A stretch of 17,636 nucleotides of DNA from DASSCW01 sp036556325 (GCA_036556325.1 DATBJR010000045.1:1-17636), one strand, 5' to 3'. Positions 9,766 to 16,674 are shown, counted from the stretch's first letter. Numbers and translations are program-made. The notes: generated by a model not told the origin, from the sequence alone.

Positions 9766-10362
9766 ATGGTGCCGGTTGGCGTGAGCACGAGGCCGCAGAA
9801 GGCGATAGCTGCCATCGACCGAGCGAAGTCCGTCGCGATCCTGGTCGTCCTGCTGGGTTCGCTGACGGCGTGCTCCTCCTACCACCCGCGCAGCACGGCG
9901 CCGACGCCGTTCCCGCGCCCGGTCACGCTCGAACGACGGGGTTCGGTGCTTGGCGACTTCATGGTCACCTACCCCGCGGCCTGGACCATCGCCGAGCACC
10001 GGAACGGACAGGTGGCGCTGCTGCGACCGGCCACCGGCAAGGGTCGGCTCAGGATCATCGCCATGGCCGACCACGAGCCACCGGCCACGCTGAGCCGTGC
10101 GTACGCGGCGGCGGTCTGCAAGCGCGCGCTGAACTCGCTCGGGCTGCGCGCGAGCATCGCCGCCATCCGGGCCGTATCGGCTGACCAGCTGATGGTCTTC
10201 TCGGCTGGCCCCGCGGGCCGGACGGCCGTGACCGAGATCGTCCATGTCTTCAGGTCGGGCCAGGTCGTGGTCGCCTTCTTCCGTGCGCCGGCAGTGGATG
10301 TCCATTTCGGCACCGCCAAGCGGATCATGAAGAGCCTGCGCCCCAAGCTCGCCACGCCGTGA
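9766..10362 (+). CDS. Small lipoprotein of unknown function
   Basis: The 198-residue product has a charged N-terminus, a hydrophobic stretch (SVAILVVLLGSLTAC) and a lipobox LTAC with Cys36 as the lipidation site. It is expected to be anchored at the outer face of the membrane. The rest is a compact domain starting near FMVTYPAAWTIAEHRNGQVALLRP, the pattern of PsbP-like or secreted stress proteins with a YPxxW motif, but I cannot name a family. The start could be ATG 9766 or GTG 9781; neither has a strong ribosome-binding site, and both keep the signal peptide. Its stop overlaps the GTG start of the hydrolase gene, indicating translational coupling. Confidence 0.7.
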   Translation: MVPVGVSTRPQKAIAAIDRAKSVAILVVLLGSLTACSSYHPRSTAPTPFPRPVTLERRGSVLGDFMVTYPAAWTIAEHRNGQVALLRPATGKGRLRIIAMADHEPPATLSRAYAAAVCKRALNSLGLRASIAAIRAVSADQLMVFSAGPAGRTAVTEIVHVFRSGQVVVAFFRAPAVDVHFGTAKRIMKSLRPKLATP

Positions 10363-11285
10363 GCGGCGACGGCGTCCGCTTCATCCCGATCCGCACGCCG
10401 TCCGGTGGGCACCGCGTCTGGACCAGGCGCGTCGGCGACAACCCGGACACCAAGCTTCTCCTGCTTCACGGCGGACCGGGCGCCACCCACGAATACCTCG
10501 AGATCCTCGACGACTACCTGCCCGCCGCCGGAGTCGAGTACTACTACTACGACCAGCTGGGCGCCGGTCATAGCGACCAGCCGGCCGACTCCTCGCTGTG
10601 GCAGCTGGACCGCTTCGTTGACGAGGTGGAGCAGGTCCGCCAGGCCCTGGGGCTGACCCGCGACAACTTCTACCTCTTTGGCCAGTCGTGGGGCGGCCTG
10701 CTGGCGATCGAGTACGCGCTGCACTTCCAGCAGCACCTCAAGGGCCTGGTGATCTCGAACATGATGTCGAGCTGTCCGGCGTACAACGCCTACGCGCACG
10801 GGGTGCTGATGCCGGCCATGGACCCCGATGCGCTCGCCGAGATCAAGGACTTCGAGGCGCGCGGCGACACCTCCGATCCGCGGTACATGGCATTGCTGGA
10901 GCAGCACCACTACGTCCATCACGTCCTGCGCCGGCCCGTCGACGAATGGCCGGACCCGGTGGTCCGCACCTTCGCCCACATCAATCCCGACATCTACGTC
11001 CCGATGCAGGGTCCGAGCGAGCTCGGCATGCAGGGCAGCCTCTCCGATTGGGACCGCTTCGATGACCTCCGGGAGATCACCGTGCCGACGCTGGTGATCG
11101 GCGCGGCGCACGACACGATGGATCCCGCGCACATGCGCTCCATGGCCGAGCGGCTGCCGAACGGCCGGTACCTGGAATGCCCGAACGGCAGCCACCTGGC
11201 GATGTACGACGACACGGAGGTCTACATGCGCGGGCTCGTCGACTTCCTCACGGAGCCGATGCGAACGGCGCCGATGTGGCCCTAG
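10359..11285 (+). CDS. Proline iminopeptidase-type alpha/beta hydrolase
   Basis: The 308-residue alpha/beta hydrolase matches peptidase family S33, which removes N-terminal proline from peptides. HGGPG (near residue 38) is the oxyanion-hole motif of this group and GQSWGG carries the nucleophile S110. D252 (AAHDTMDP) and H279 (GSHLAMYDD) complete the triad. YDQLGAGHSDQP after the first strands is also typical of proline iminopeptidases. No signal peptide is present, so it is cytoplasmic. It starts with GTG at 10359, overlapping the lipoprotein stop by four bases. Substrate choice within the family, including amino-acid amides, cannot be decided from sequence. It converges with the next gene, and only 12 bases separate the stops. 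Confidence 0.85.
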   Translation: MSGDGVRFIPIRTPSGGHRVWTRRVGDNPDTKLLLLHGGPGATHEYLEILDDYLPAAGVEYYYYDQLGAGHSDQPADSSLWQLDRFVDEVEQVRQALGLTRDNFYLFGQSWGGLLAIEYALHFQQHLKGLVISNMMSSCPAYNAYAHGVLMPAMDPDALAEIKDFEARGDTSDPRYMALLEQHHYVHHVLRRPVDEWPDPVVRTFAHINPDIYVPMQGPSELGMQGSLSDWDRFDDLREITVPTLVIGAAHDTMDPAHMRSMAERLPNGRYLECPNGSHLAMYDDTEVYMRGLVDFLTEPMRTAPMWP

Positions 11286-11291
11286 GTTGCT

Positions 11292-11319
11292 GCCGGCTCA
11301 GCCCGCCACCTCAGCCGGC
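11292..11319. terminator. Weak bidirectional terminator candidate
   Basis: A 7-bp inverted repeat (GCCGGCT and AGCCGGC) with a 14-base loop lies where the hydrolase gene and the minus-strand GTPase gene converge. It overlaps the last codons of the GTPase gene. There is no T-run on either strand. Confidence 0.3.
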
Positions 11320-12644
11320 TCGCGACGGGCGGCCCCGACGATGGGCGCCAGCAGCTCCGCGAAGCGCGACCCGTCCTCGGGCACGAGGTCGTAGCGGACC
11401 CGGGTGATCGGCTTGTTCAGCGTCATGACGCGCGACAGGTCGATGGGCGTCGCGGCCAGGACGAGATCGGCGTCCACCGCGTTGAGCGTCGCCTCCAGCT
11501 CGTGCACCTGGTCGGCGCCGTAGCCCATGGCCGGCACCAGCGGTCCGAGAGACGGGTAGGCGGCCAGCACCTCGGCGATCGACCCGACCGCCTGGGGCCG
11601 CGGGTCCACCGTCGCGGCGGCGCGGAAGCGGCGCGCGGCCACGATCCCGGCCCCGTAGCGCATTCCGCCGTGCGTCAGCGTCGGTCCGTCCTCGACCACC
11701 ACCACGCGCCGGCCCTCGATCGGGGCGCCGTTGAGGGTGAGCTCCGAGCGCGCGGTGAGCACCACGGCGCGCGGATTGACATCGGCCAGCGAGCGGCGCA
11801 TGGCGGCCACCGCATCGCCGTCGGCCGAATCGACCTTGTTGATCACCACCACATCGGCCATGCGCAGGTTCGCCTCGCCCGGGTGGTAGTGCAGCCCATC
11901 GCCGGGCCGCAGCGGATCGGCGACGACGATGAACAGGTCCGGCCGGTAGAAGGGGAAGTCATTGTTCCCGCCGTCCCAGACGACGACATCCGCCTCACCT
12001 TCGGCCTCGCGCAGGATGGCCTCGTAGTCGACCCCGGCGTACACCACGTGGCCGGCGTCCAGGTGCGGCTCGTACTCCTCGCGCTCCTCGATGGTGGTGT
12101 CGAAGCGGTCGAGGTCCGCGTAGGTCGCGAAGCGCTCGACCCGTTGCCGCGCGAGATCGCCGTAGGGCATGGGATGGCGAACGACCACCGGCTTCAGGCC
12201 CTGCTCCGCGAGCGCTCCTGCCAGGTAGCGGGTGGTCTGGCTCTTGCCCGCCCCGGTGCGCGTGGCGCCGACCGCCACGACCGGGCGTCGGCTGGCGAGC
12301 ATCGTGCGACGCGGGCCGAGCAGGTCGAAATCGGCTCCCGCCGCCAGCACGCGCGAAGCCGCGTGCATGACGGTCTCGTGGGCGACGTCGCTGTACGCGA
12401 ACACCACGGCGTCCACCTGCGCGTCACGGATGATCGTCTCGAGCTCCGCCTCCGGGCGGATGGGGATGCCGGCGGGGTACAGATCGCCGGCGAGCTCGGC
12501 GGGGTAGCGACGGTCGGCGATGCCGGGGATCTGGGTGGCGGTGAAGGCCACGACGTCGACCGTCGGATCTTCGCGGAAGACGACGTTGAAATCGTGGAAG
12601 TCACGCCCGGCGGCGCCCATGATGACGAGGCGTCTGCGGCTCAT
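11298..12644 (-). CDS. Predicted GTPase, cyclic 2,3-diphosphoglycerate synthetase family
   Basis: The 448-residue protein belongs to the family of archaeal cyclic 2,3-diphosphoglycerate synthetase (CpgS, COG2403). It has an N-terminal Rossmann-like domain (RRRLVIMGAAGRDFHDFN) and then a P-loop domain with GATRTGAGKS (126-135), WDGGNND (223-229), HYHPGE (252-257) and a guanine-type NKVD (269-272). In Methanothermus CpgS makes the thermoprotectant cyclic 2,3-diphosphoglycerate; for bacterial members the reaction is not established and the name is only a family label. The ATG is well supported on the minus strand by AGGAG seven bases before it (12652-12656). The MFS gene lies upstream on the same strand, 119 bases away, so the two may share a transcript. 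Confidence 0.82.
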   Translation of the reverse strand: MSRRRLVIMGAAGRDFHDFNVVFREDPTVDVVAFTATQIPGIADRRYPAELAGDLYPAGIPIRPEAELETIIRDAQVDAVVFAYSDVAHETVMHAASRVLAAGADFDLLGPRRTMLASRRPVVAVGATRTGAGKSQTTRYLAGALAEQGLKPVVVRHPMPYGDLARQRVERFATYADLDRFDTTIEEREEYEPHLDAGHVVYAGVDYEAILREAEGEADVVVWDGGNNDFPFYRPDLFIVVADPLRPGDGLHYHPGEANLRMADVVVINKVDSADGDAVAAMRRSLADVNPRAVVLTARSELTLNGAPIEGRRVVVVEDGPTLTHGGMRYGAGIVAARRFRAAATVDPRPQAVGSIAEVLAAYPSLGPLVPAMGYGADQVHELEATLNAVDADLVLAATPIDLSRVMTLNKPITRVRYDLVPEDGSRFAELLAPIVGAARREPAEVAG

Positions 12645-12735
12645 CGAACAGCTCCTTCACGTTGCGCGTGGCAAGCGACACGGCGGCTGCCACACGGTCA
12701 CCTTCCGGATTGCGGGACACGCCGACCAGTGCCGT

Positions 12736-12756
12736 TGGCCCCTTCGGCGAGGGCCA
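12736..12756 (-). terminator. Small hairpin after the MFS gene
   Basis: TGGCCC and GGGCCA form a 6-bp stem with a 9-base loop, beginning 7 bases after the MFS stop (reading the minus strand). No T-run follows. It could weaken, but probably not stop, read-through into the GTPase gene. Confidence 0.25.
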
Positions 12757-12763
12757 GGTGGCG

Positions 12764-14023
12764 TTATGCCTCGGGCAGCAACCGCGCCGTTGGCACGCGC
12801 TGCCCGCGCGTCATGGCACCCACCACCAGGGAGCCGATGACGTAGCCACTGCCCTGGACCACCAGCAGCAGCACGACCGGCAGGAACTCGCCCAGGAAAC
12901 CGGCCGACACTGCGCCCACCAGCGATCCGAGCGAGCCGAGCGCGGCCATGGCGCCGATGACCCGGCCGCGATGGCTGTCGGCGGCGAGCGTCTGCTGCAG
13001 GGTCGCGATGGCCGCCATCATCCCGGCGCCCGGTACGCCGACGATGACCATCACCAAAAGCGCCGGCTCGATATGCGGGAAGATCGCCGGATAGGTGAAG
13101 AGCCCCAGGTCGATCAACCCGAACAGCAGGGCGCTGCCGATCAGCAGTCGCAGGGGATCGATCCGTGACCCGAGCCGCCCGATGACGAACGCGCCGGCGA
13201 AGCCGCCGATGGCCTGCGTCGAGAGCAGGGCGCCGTATCCGGCGCTGTCCGAGTGCAGCGCGTCGGTCGTCCACGGCACGAACAGGGTGATGGTCAGCCC
13301 CTCGCCGATGCGCGTGATCACGAAGAACAGCAGCAGGGCACGCAGCACGGGGTGGTGCCAGATGACCCGCAGGCCGTCCCGCCATTCGCGCAGCAGCCGC
13401 GCCCAGGCCGTGGCCGCCTCGTGCTCGAGCGAGTCGTGACGCACGGCCCTGGTCCGTGACGAGCGGATGGACCAGATGAGGAACGCGGCGATGAGGAACG
13501 ACACCGCGTCGATGAGGGTCACCGACAGGATCCCGCCAACGGCCACGATGATCCCGCCCAGGGCCGGGCCGATCAGGCGCGCCAGGTGGTTGTTCAGCCC
13601 GTTCAGCGCGTTGGCCGTCACGAGGTCGTCGTCGGCGTTCTCGAGCAGGTTCGGCAGCAGCGCACCCTCGGCCGGGTTGAACAGCTGATCGAGGCAGGAG
13701 GCCACCAGCAGCACGACGTACGAGACCCAGACGCCGACCGTCTCCATGGTGATCAGCGGCAGCATGGTGACCGCCAGGATCAGGTCGATGGCGACCATCA
13801 GGCGACGGCGGTCCCAGCGGTCCACGAACACGCCGGCAATCGAGCCGAGCGTGATCGACGGGATCAGGAAGGCGATGGCCATGATGCCCAGCGCAGTGGT
13901 CGAGCCGGTCAGCCGATAGATCTCGAACGGCAGGCCGGTGATGAGGATCCAGTCGCCGGTCATGGAGATCAGGCCGCCGAACCACAGGCGCGCGAAGTTG
14001 GGCTGTCGGAGGATGCGGAGCAT
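12764..14023 (-). CDS. Major facilitator superfamily transporter (drug/siderophore exporter type)
   Basis: The 419-residue protein has about twelve hydrophobic segments in two halves with a charged loop between them (about residues 190-215; SSRTRAVRHDSLEHEAATAW). The loop after the second segment carries the MFS motif GVFVDRWDRRRL (64-75). FNPAEGALLPNLLENADDLV-like sequence near residue 110 is typical of the MFS group of macrolide and enterobactin exporters. It is probably a proton-driven exporter in the cytoplasmic membrane, substrate unknown. The reading frame stays open upstream to 14791, but the ATG at 14023 gives MLRILRQPNFARLWFGGLIS, the standard N-terminus of these proteins. The GNAT gene starts divergently about 10-25 bases away. 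Confidence 0.9.
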   Translation of the reverse strand: MLRILRQPNFARLWFGGLISMTGDWILITGLPFEIYRLTGSTTALGIMAIAFLIPSITLGSIAGVFVDRWDRRRLMVAIDLILAVTMLPLITMETVGVWVSYVVLLVASCLDQLFNPAEGALLPNLLENADDDLVTANALNGLNNHLARLIGPALGGIIVAVGGILSVTLIDAVSFLIAAFLIWSIRSSRTRAVRHDSLEHEAATAWARLLREWRDGLRVIWHHPVLRALLLFFVITRIGEGLTITLFVPWTTDALHSDSAGYGALLSTQAIGGFAGAFVIGRLGSRIDPLRLLIGSALLFGLIDLGLFTYPAIFPHIEPALLVMVIVGVPGAGMMAAIATLQQTLAADSHRGRVIGAMAALGSLGSLVGAVSAGFLGEFLPVVLLLVVQGSGYVIGSLVVGAMTRGQRVPTARLLPEA

Positions 14024-14031
14024 GGGCGGCC

Positions 14032-14037
14032 TATGAT
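14032..14037 (+). promoter_or_regulatory. Possible -10 box for the GNAT gene
   Basis: TATGAT is close to the TATAAT consensus and lies 10 bases before the ATG at 14048, which would make a leaderless or nearly leaderless mRNA. No clear -35 is seen. The space shared with the divergent MFS gene is about 25 bases. Confidence 0.3.
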
Positions 14038-14047
14038 GACCGAGCCC

Positions 14048-15163
14048 ATGACGACCTTGCCGGCCGGCTTCACCGCGCGCCCCGTCGATCCTGCGACCGA
14101 TGTGCCCCGCATCGTCGCGCTGTGCGAGGCCGCGGCCATTGCCGACTTCGGCGTGACCGACGTGACCGAGCGAATGGTGCGCGGCGCGTACTCGCTGCCC
14201 TCGTTCACCGCCGCCACCGACTCGCACCTGGTACTGGGGCCCGATGGCCAGGCCCTCGCCATTGCCGAGTACTACGACGGGGAGGAGCTGCACGTCGCCC
14301 CGTACCTCTTCCAGCGCGTCCACCCGCAGCATCGCCGGCCCGACGTCCTGGACCCCCTCCTGGGCTGGGCCGCCGAGCGCGCGCCGCAGAACCTTCACCT
14401 CGCTCCGGCCGGCGTGCGGGTGGGACTGCACACGGACGTCGCCGCCGTCAACGAGCCGACGATCGAGGCATTGGAGCGCGCCGGCTGGCACCGCGACCGC
14501 ACCGACTGGACCATGGAGATCGACCTCGTGGCGGCGGCGCCGCTGCCCGATCCCGAGTGGCCGGCGGGGATCGTCCTGCGCCCGGTCGACCTGGACCGGG
14601 ATGCACGGCGCATCCACGCGGCGGAGAACGACTTTTTCAGCGATCACTACGGATTCGTGCCGAGCCCCTTCGAGCAGTGGTGGCATTTCCGGACGCGCTT
14701 CTTCCAGGCCGAGCCGGAGCTGTGGATCCTGGCTGAGGCCGACGACGAGATCGTCGGCATGGCGCTGTGCTCTTCCCAGCGACCGGGACAACCGGACCTC
14801 GGCTGGGTGAGCACGCTCGGCGTGCGGCGCGACTGGCGCCGGCGCGGACTGGCGCTCGCCATCCTGCGCCGCGCGTTCCGGCTGCTGGCCGACCGCGGCA
14901 AGACGCGCGCCGGGCTGGGCGTCGATGCGCAGTCGCTGACCGGCGCCACGCGGCTGTACGAGAAGGCGGGGATGCGGGTCGTGCGCGAGGCGTACGAATA
15001 CGAGCTCGTCGTGCGCGAGGGCCGTGATCTGCGGACACTCAGCCTCGAGAAGGGCAGCCGCCCACCGCTTGAGGGCCGCAGGACCCTCGCCTATACTCGC
15101 CGCTCGATCGGCAGCGCACCCCGATGCCGGTCGTTATCTGTGGGTAGGTTGAGCAGGTGGTGA
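14048..15163 (+). CDS. Tandem GNAT-family N-acetyltransferase
   Basis: The 371-residue protein has two GNAT folds in a row, like mycothiol synthase MshD: a degenerate N-terminal one (TLPAGFTARPVDPATDVPRI onward) and a C-terminal one from about residue 175 (GIVLRPVDLDRDARRIHAAE). The acetyl-CoA-binding motif A is LGVRRDWRRRGLA (257-269), followed by ATRLYEKAGMRV, typical of the fold's end. The substrate is unknown. In-frame ATGs at 14033 and 14036 are alternative starts; none has a good ribosome-binding site, and 14048 fits the -10 box and the domain edge. The last 48 residues are Arg/Ser-rich and not part of the fold. They are encoded by the tRNA-Tyr promoter, and the stop lies 22 bases inside that tRNA gene. 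Confidence 0.8.
   Translation: MTTLPAGFTARPVDPATDVPRIVALCEAAAIADFGVTDVTERMVRGAYSLPSFTAATDSHLVLGPDGQALAIAEYYDGEELHVAPYLFQRVHPQHRRPDVLDPLLGWAAERAPQNLHLAPAGVRVGLHTDVAAVNEPTIEALERAGWHRDRTDWTMEIDLVAAAPLPDPEWPAGIVLRPVDLDRDARRIHAAENDFFSDHYGFVPSPFEQWWHFRTRFFQAEPELWILAEADDEIVGMALCSSQRPGQPDLGWVSTLGVRRDWRRRGLALAILRRAFRLLADRGKTRAGLGVDAQSLTGATRLYEKAGMRVVREAYEYELVVREGRDLRTLSLEKGSRPPLEGRRTLAYTRRSIGSAPRCRSLSVGRLSRW
15069..15097 (+). promoter_or_regulatory. Predicted promoter of tRNA-Tyr
   Basis: TTGAGG (15069-15074) and TATACT (15092-15097) are 17 bases apart, a strong sigma-70 type match. The predicted start near 15104 gives about 38 bases of 5' leader before the tRNA. An inverted repeat, GAGGG/CCCTC (15071-15075 and 15084-15088), lies within the promoter. 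The whole promoter overlaps the 3' end of the GNAT reading frame. Confidence 0.65.
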
Positions 15164-15227
15164 GCTCCGCTGACTGTAGATCAGCCGTCTTTCGACTGTG
15201 GGGGTTCGATTCCCTCCCTGCCCACCA
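15142..15227 (+). tRNA. tRNA-Tyr (anticodon GTA)
   Basis: A class II tRNA of 86 bases with encoded CCA. Acceptor GGGTAGG pairs with CCTGCCC (one G-U), D-stem GAGC/GCTC, and anticodon stem GCTGA/TCAGC around loop CTGTAGA. The anticodon at 15176-15178 is GTA. The variable arm has a GTC/GAC stem, T-stem GGGGG/CCCTC and discriminator A. Position 37 is G. Confidence 0.95.
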
Positions 15228-15323
15228 GTGCATCGGCTCATGACGGGTGAATCTAATACCAAGATTTGCCCAGATAGACCGATGGTTGCCCAACCTTCGG
15301 TCGCTCGGCGAGAATCACGGCGC
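15228..15323 (+). promoter_or_regulatory. Spacer between tRNA-Tyr and tRNA-Thr with promoter candidate
   Basis: This spacer is visibly less GC-rich than its surroundings. It holds a small hairpin, AATCT/AGATT (15250-15266), and a second one, CCGA-GGTT/AACC-TCGG (15279-15300, one T-T mismatch). Either could end tRNA-Tyr transcripts. TTGCCC (15286-15291) and GAGAAT (15310-15315), 18 bases apart, form a promoter candidate for tRNA-Thr(GGT), 8 bases upstream of the tRNA. Confidence 0.4.
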
Positions 15324-15399
15324 GCCCACGTAGCTCAGTAGGCAGAGCACTTCCTTGGTAAGGAAGAGGTCTCCGGTTCGAGCCCGGACGTGGGCTCCA
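15324..15399 (+). tRNA. tRNA-Thr (anticodon GGT)
   Basis: All stems are fully paired: acceptor GCCCACG/CGTGGGC, D-stem GCTC/GAGC, anticodon stem CTTCC/GGAAG around TTGGTAA, and T-stem TCCGG/CCGGA. The anticodon at 15357-15359 is GGT, reading ACC and ACU. The discriminator is T and CCA is encoded. It complements the UGU isoacceptor at 8832. Confidence 0.96.
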
Positions 15400-15410
15400 T
15401 CCCGTCGCAG

Positions 15411-16496
15411 ATGGAGGCCGTCACCGTCAACGTGGATCCCAACGTCGTCCTGCCGTTCTTCTCATCGCTCCTCTCCTTCGTGTTCGCGGTGCTGGTGGGC
15501 GACCAGTGGCTGCGGCGGCGGCAGCCGTACCAGCTGGTCTGGACGCTGGGCCTGCTGTGGTACGGCATCAGCGCCGGCACGGAGTTCCTGGGGGGCGCCT
15601 TCGGCTGGAGCGAGGCGCTCTACCGCGCCTGGTACCTGATCGGGGCGGTGTATGTCGCCGGCTGGCTGGGGCTCGGTACCGCCTACCTCCTCGCTCGCAC
15701 CCGGTTCGGCTATGCGTTCGCCGTTTCGCTGCTGCTGGCCGGCCTCTTCACGGCGCTGAGCCAGGCGAAGTACAACTACGCGAACTCGGGCCCGGCGCCG
15801 CTCATCTACTTCGCGGTCGCCATCATGGCCGCCATCACGATCGGGATCCTGACTGCCCGTGGTGAGGAACGCTGGGCGCACGTGGCAGGTGCGGTCATGG
15901 TGATCGGCAGCATTGCCGGCGCGATCATGGTCATCACTGCCGCCCTCCCAGCGCCGGGCTACTCGCTGGACCCGCAGACCCTGATCCCGACCGGCGAGCT
16001 CATGCCCGGCTACCTCCGCCTGCTGACCCCGTTCTTCAACATCACCGGCGCCTTCGCCCTCGGCCTCGGAGCGCTGTACAGCGCCTATGTCTTCATGCCC
16101 AAGCGACGGGTGATGCGCTACTCGCTGCGCGGTGATCAGGGCGTTGGCTCCCTCATGGTGAACATCATCAAGGCGCCGCTGGCGATCACGGTCAACCTGG
16201 TGGCCTCCCTGCCCGGGGCCGTGGCGGCCCTGTTCCGCGGTCGGTTGTCGAGCCGCGTCCCGGCGACGATTCTCATCGCGATCGGCGCGACGATTCCGGC
16301 GTTCACCAGCGGGGCGAACCGATTCGGGGCGACGAGTGCCTTCTTCGTCGGCGAGCTGCTCGGGATCGTGTTCCTCCTGCTGGGGTTCCTGGTCAGCATC
16401 GAGGTGTTCAGCGACATTCGGCTGCCGTTCACGCGGATCGTGCTGGCTCGGCGCGAACGGGCGGCGAGCCCCGAGGACCGTACGGGCAACCTCTAG
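15411..16496 (+). CDS. Polytopic membrane protein of unknown function
   Basis: I do not recognise a family. The 361-residue product has about nine or ten hydrophobic segments, for example near 10-30, 38-58, 68-92, 97-115, 125-145, 153-177, 205-228, 250-275, 284-300 and 308-332. Short charged loops include RRRQPYQ, ARGEERWAH and the Lys/Arg-rich FMPKRRVMRYSLRGDQG. It ends in a basic, hydrophilic tail (LARRERAASPEDRTGNL). No transporter signature or enzyme motif is evident. The ATG at 15411 is only 11 bases after the tRNA-Thr CCA end and has no Shine-Dalgarno; an in-frame GTG within the tRNA is rejected. It is probably cotranscribed with the tRNA. It stands where many bacteria carry tuf. Confidence 0.75.
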   Translation: MEAVTVNVDPNVVLPFFSSLLSFVFAVLVGDQWLRRRQPYQLVWTLGLLWYGISAGTEFLGGAFGWSEALYRAWYLIGAVYVAGWLGLGTAYLLARTRFGYAFAVSLLLAGLFTALSQAKYNYANSGPAPLIYFAVAIMAAITIGILTARGEERWAHVAGAVMVIGSIAGAIMVITAALPAPGYSLDPQTLIPTGELMPGYLRLLTPFFNITGAFALGLGALYSAYVFMPKRRVMRYSLRGDQGVGSLMVNIIKAPLAITVNLVASLPGAVAALFRGRLSSRVPATILIAIGATIPAFTSGANRFGATSAFFVGELLGIVFLLLGFLVSIEVFSDIRLPFTRIVLARRERAASPEDRTGNL

Positions 16497-16517
16497 CGCT
16501 CCGCTCGCATCTGCCCC

Positions 16518-16536
16518 GCACAAGGCAGGCTTGTGC
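16518..16536 (+). terminator. Hairpin after the membrane protein gene
   Basis: A perfect 7-bp stem, GCACAAG/CTTGTGC, with a 5-base loop lies 22 bases after the stop codon and before the rpmG promoter. No T-run follows, so termination is inferred from position. Confidence 0.4.
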
Positions 16537-16561
16537 TCCGGCACGCGTGACCCACCCTCCG

Positions 16562-16591
16562 TTGACACTCAGGTGCTTCGAACCGTAGAAT
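16562..16591 (+). promoter_or_regulatory. Strong predicted promoter of rpmG-tRNA-Trp-secE-nusG
   Basis: A perfect TTGACA (16562-16567) and TAGAAT (16586-16591) are 18 bases apart. This is the best promoter match in the window and fits a highly expressed translation/transcription operon. The leader to the rpmG start is about 77 bases, and nothing regulatory is obvious in it. Confidence 0.72.
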
Positions 16592-16674
16592 CACCCGACT
16601 TCCCCCGGGACCCCTGCCCTAGTTAAGGTTGGCCGGATCCGGTGGCGAACCGGAGCTGACGACAGGAATCAACC

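Noticed and set aside
12668..12693. GTGGCA/TGCCAC inverted repeat between the GTPase and MFS genes as an operator
   Set aside because: Only 6 bp with a 14-base spacer, expected by chance in GC-rich DNA, and no promoter elements are aligned with it.
11502..12845. 447-codon plus-strand frame opposite the GTPase gene
   Set aside because: The minus-strand product has intact P-loop and NKVD motifs and a perfect ribosome-binding site, while the plus frame is His/Gly/Arg-rich noise.
8907..15141. Classical integrase-driven genomic island
   Set aside because: No integrase, transposase or long terminal direct repeat is present; only the short shared T-arm sequence, which is partly normal tRNA conservation.
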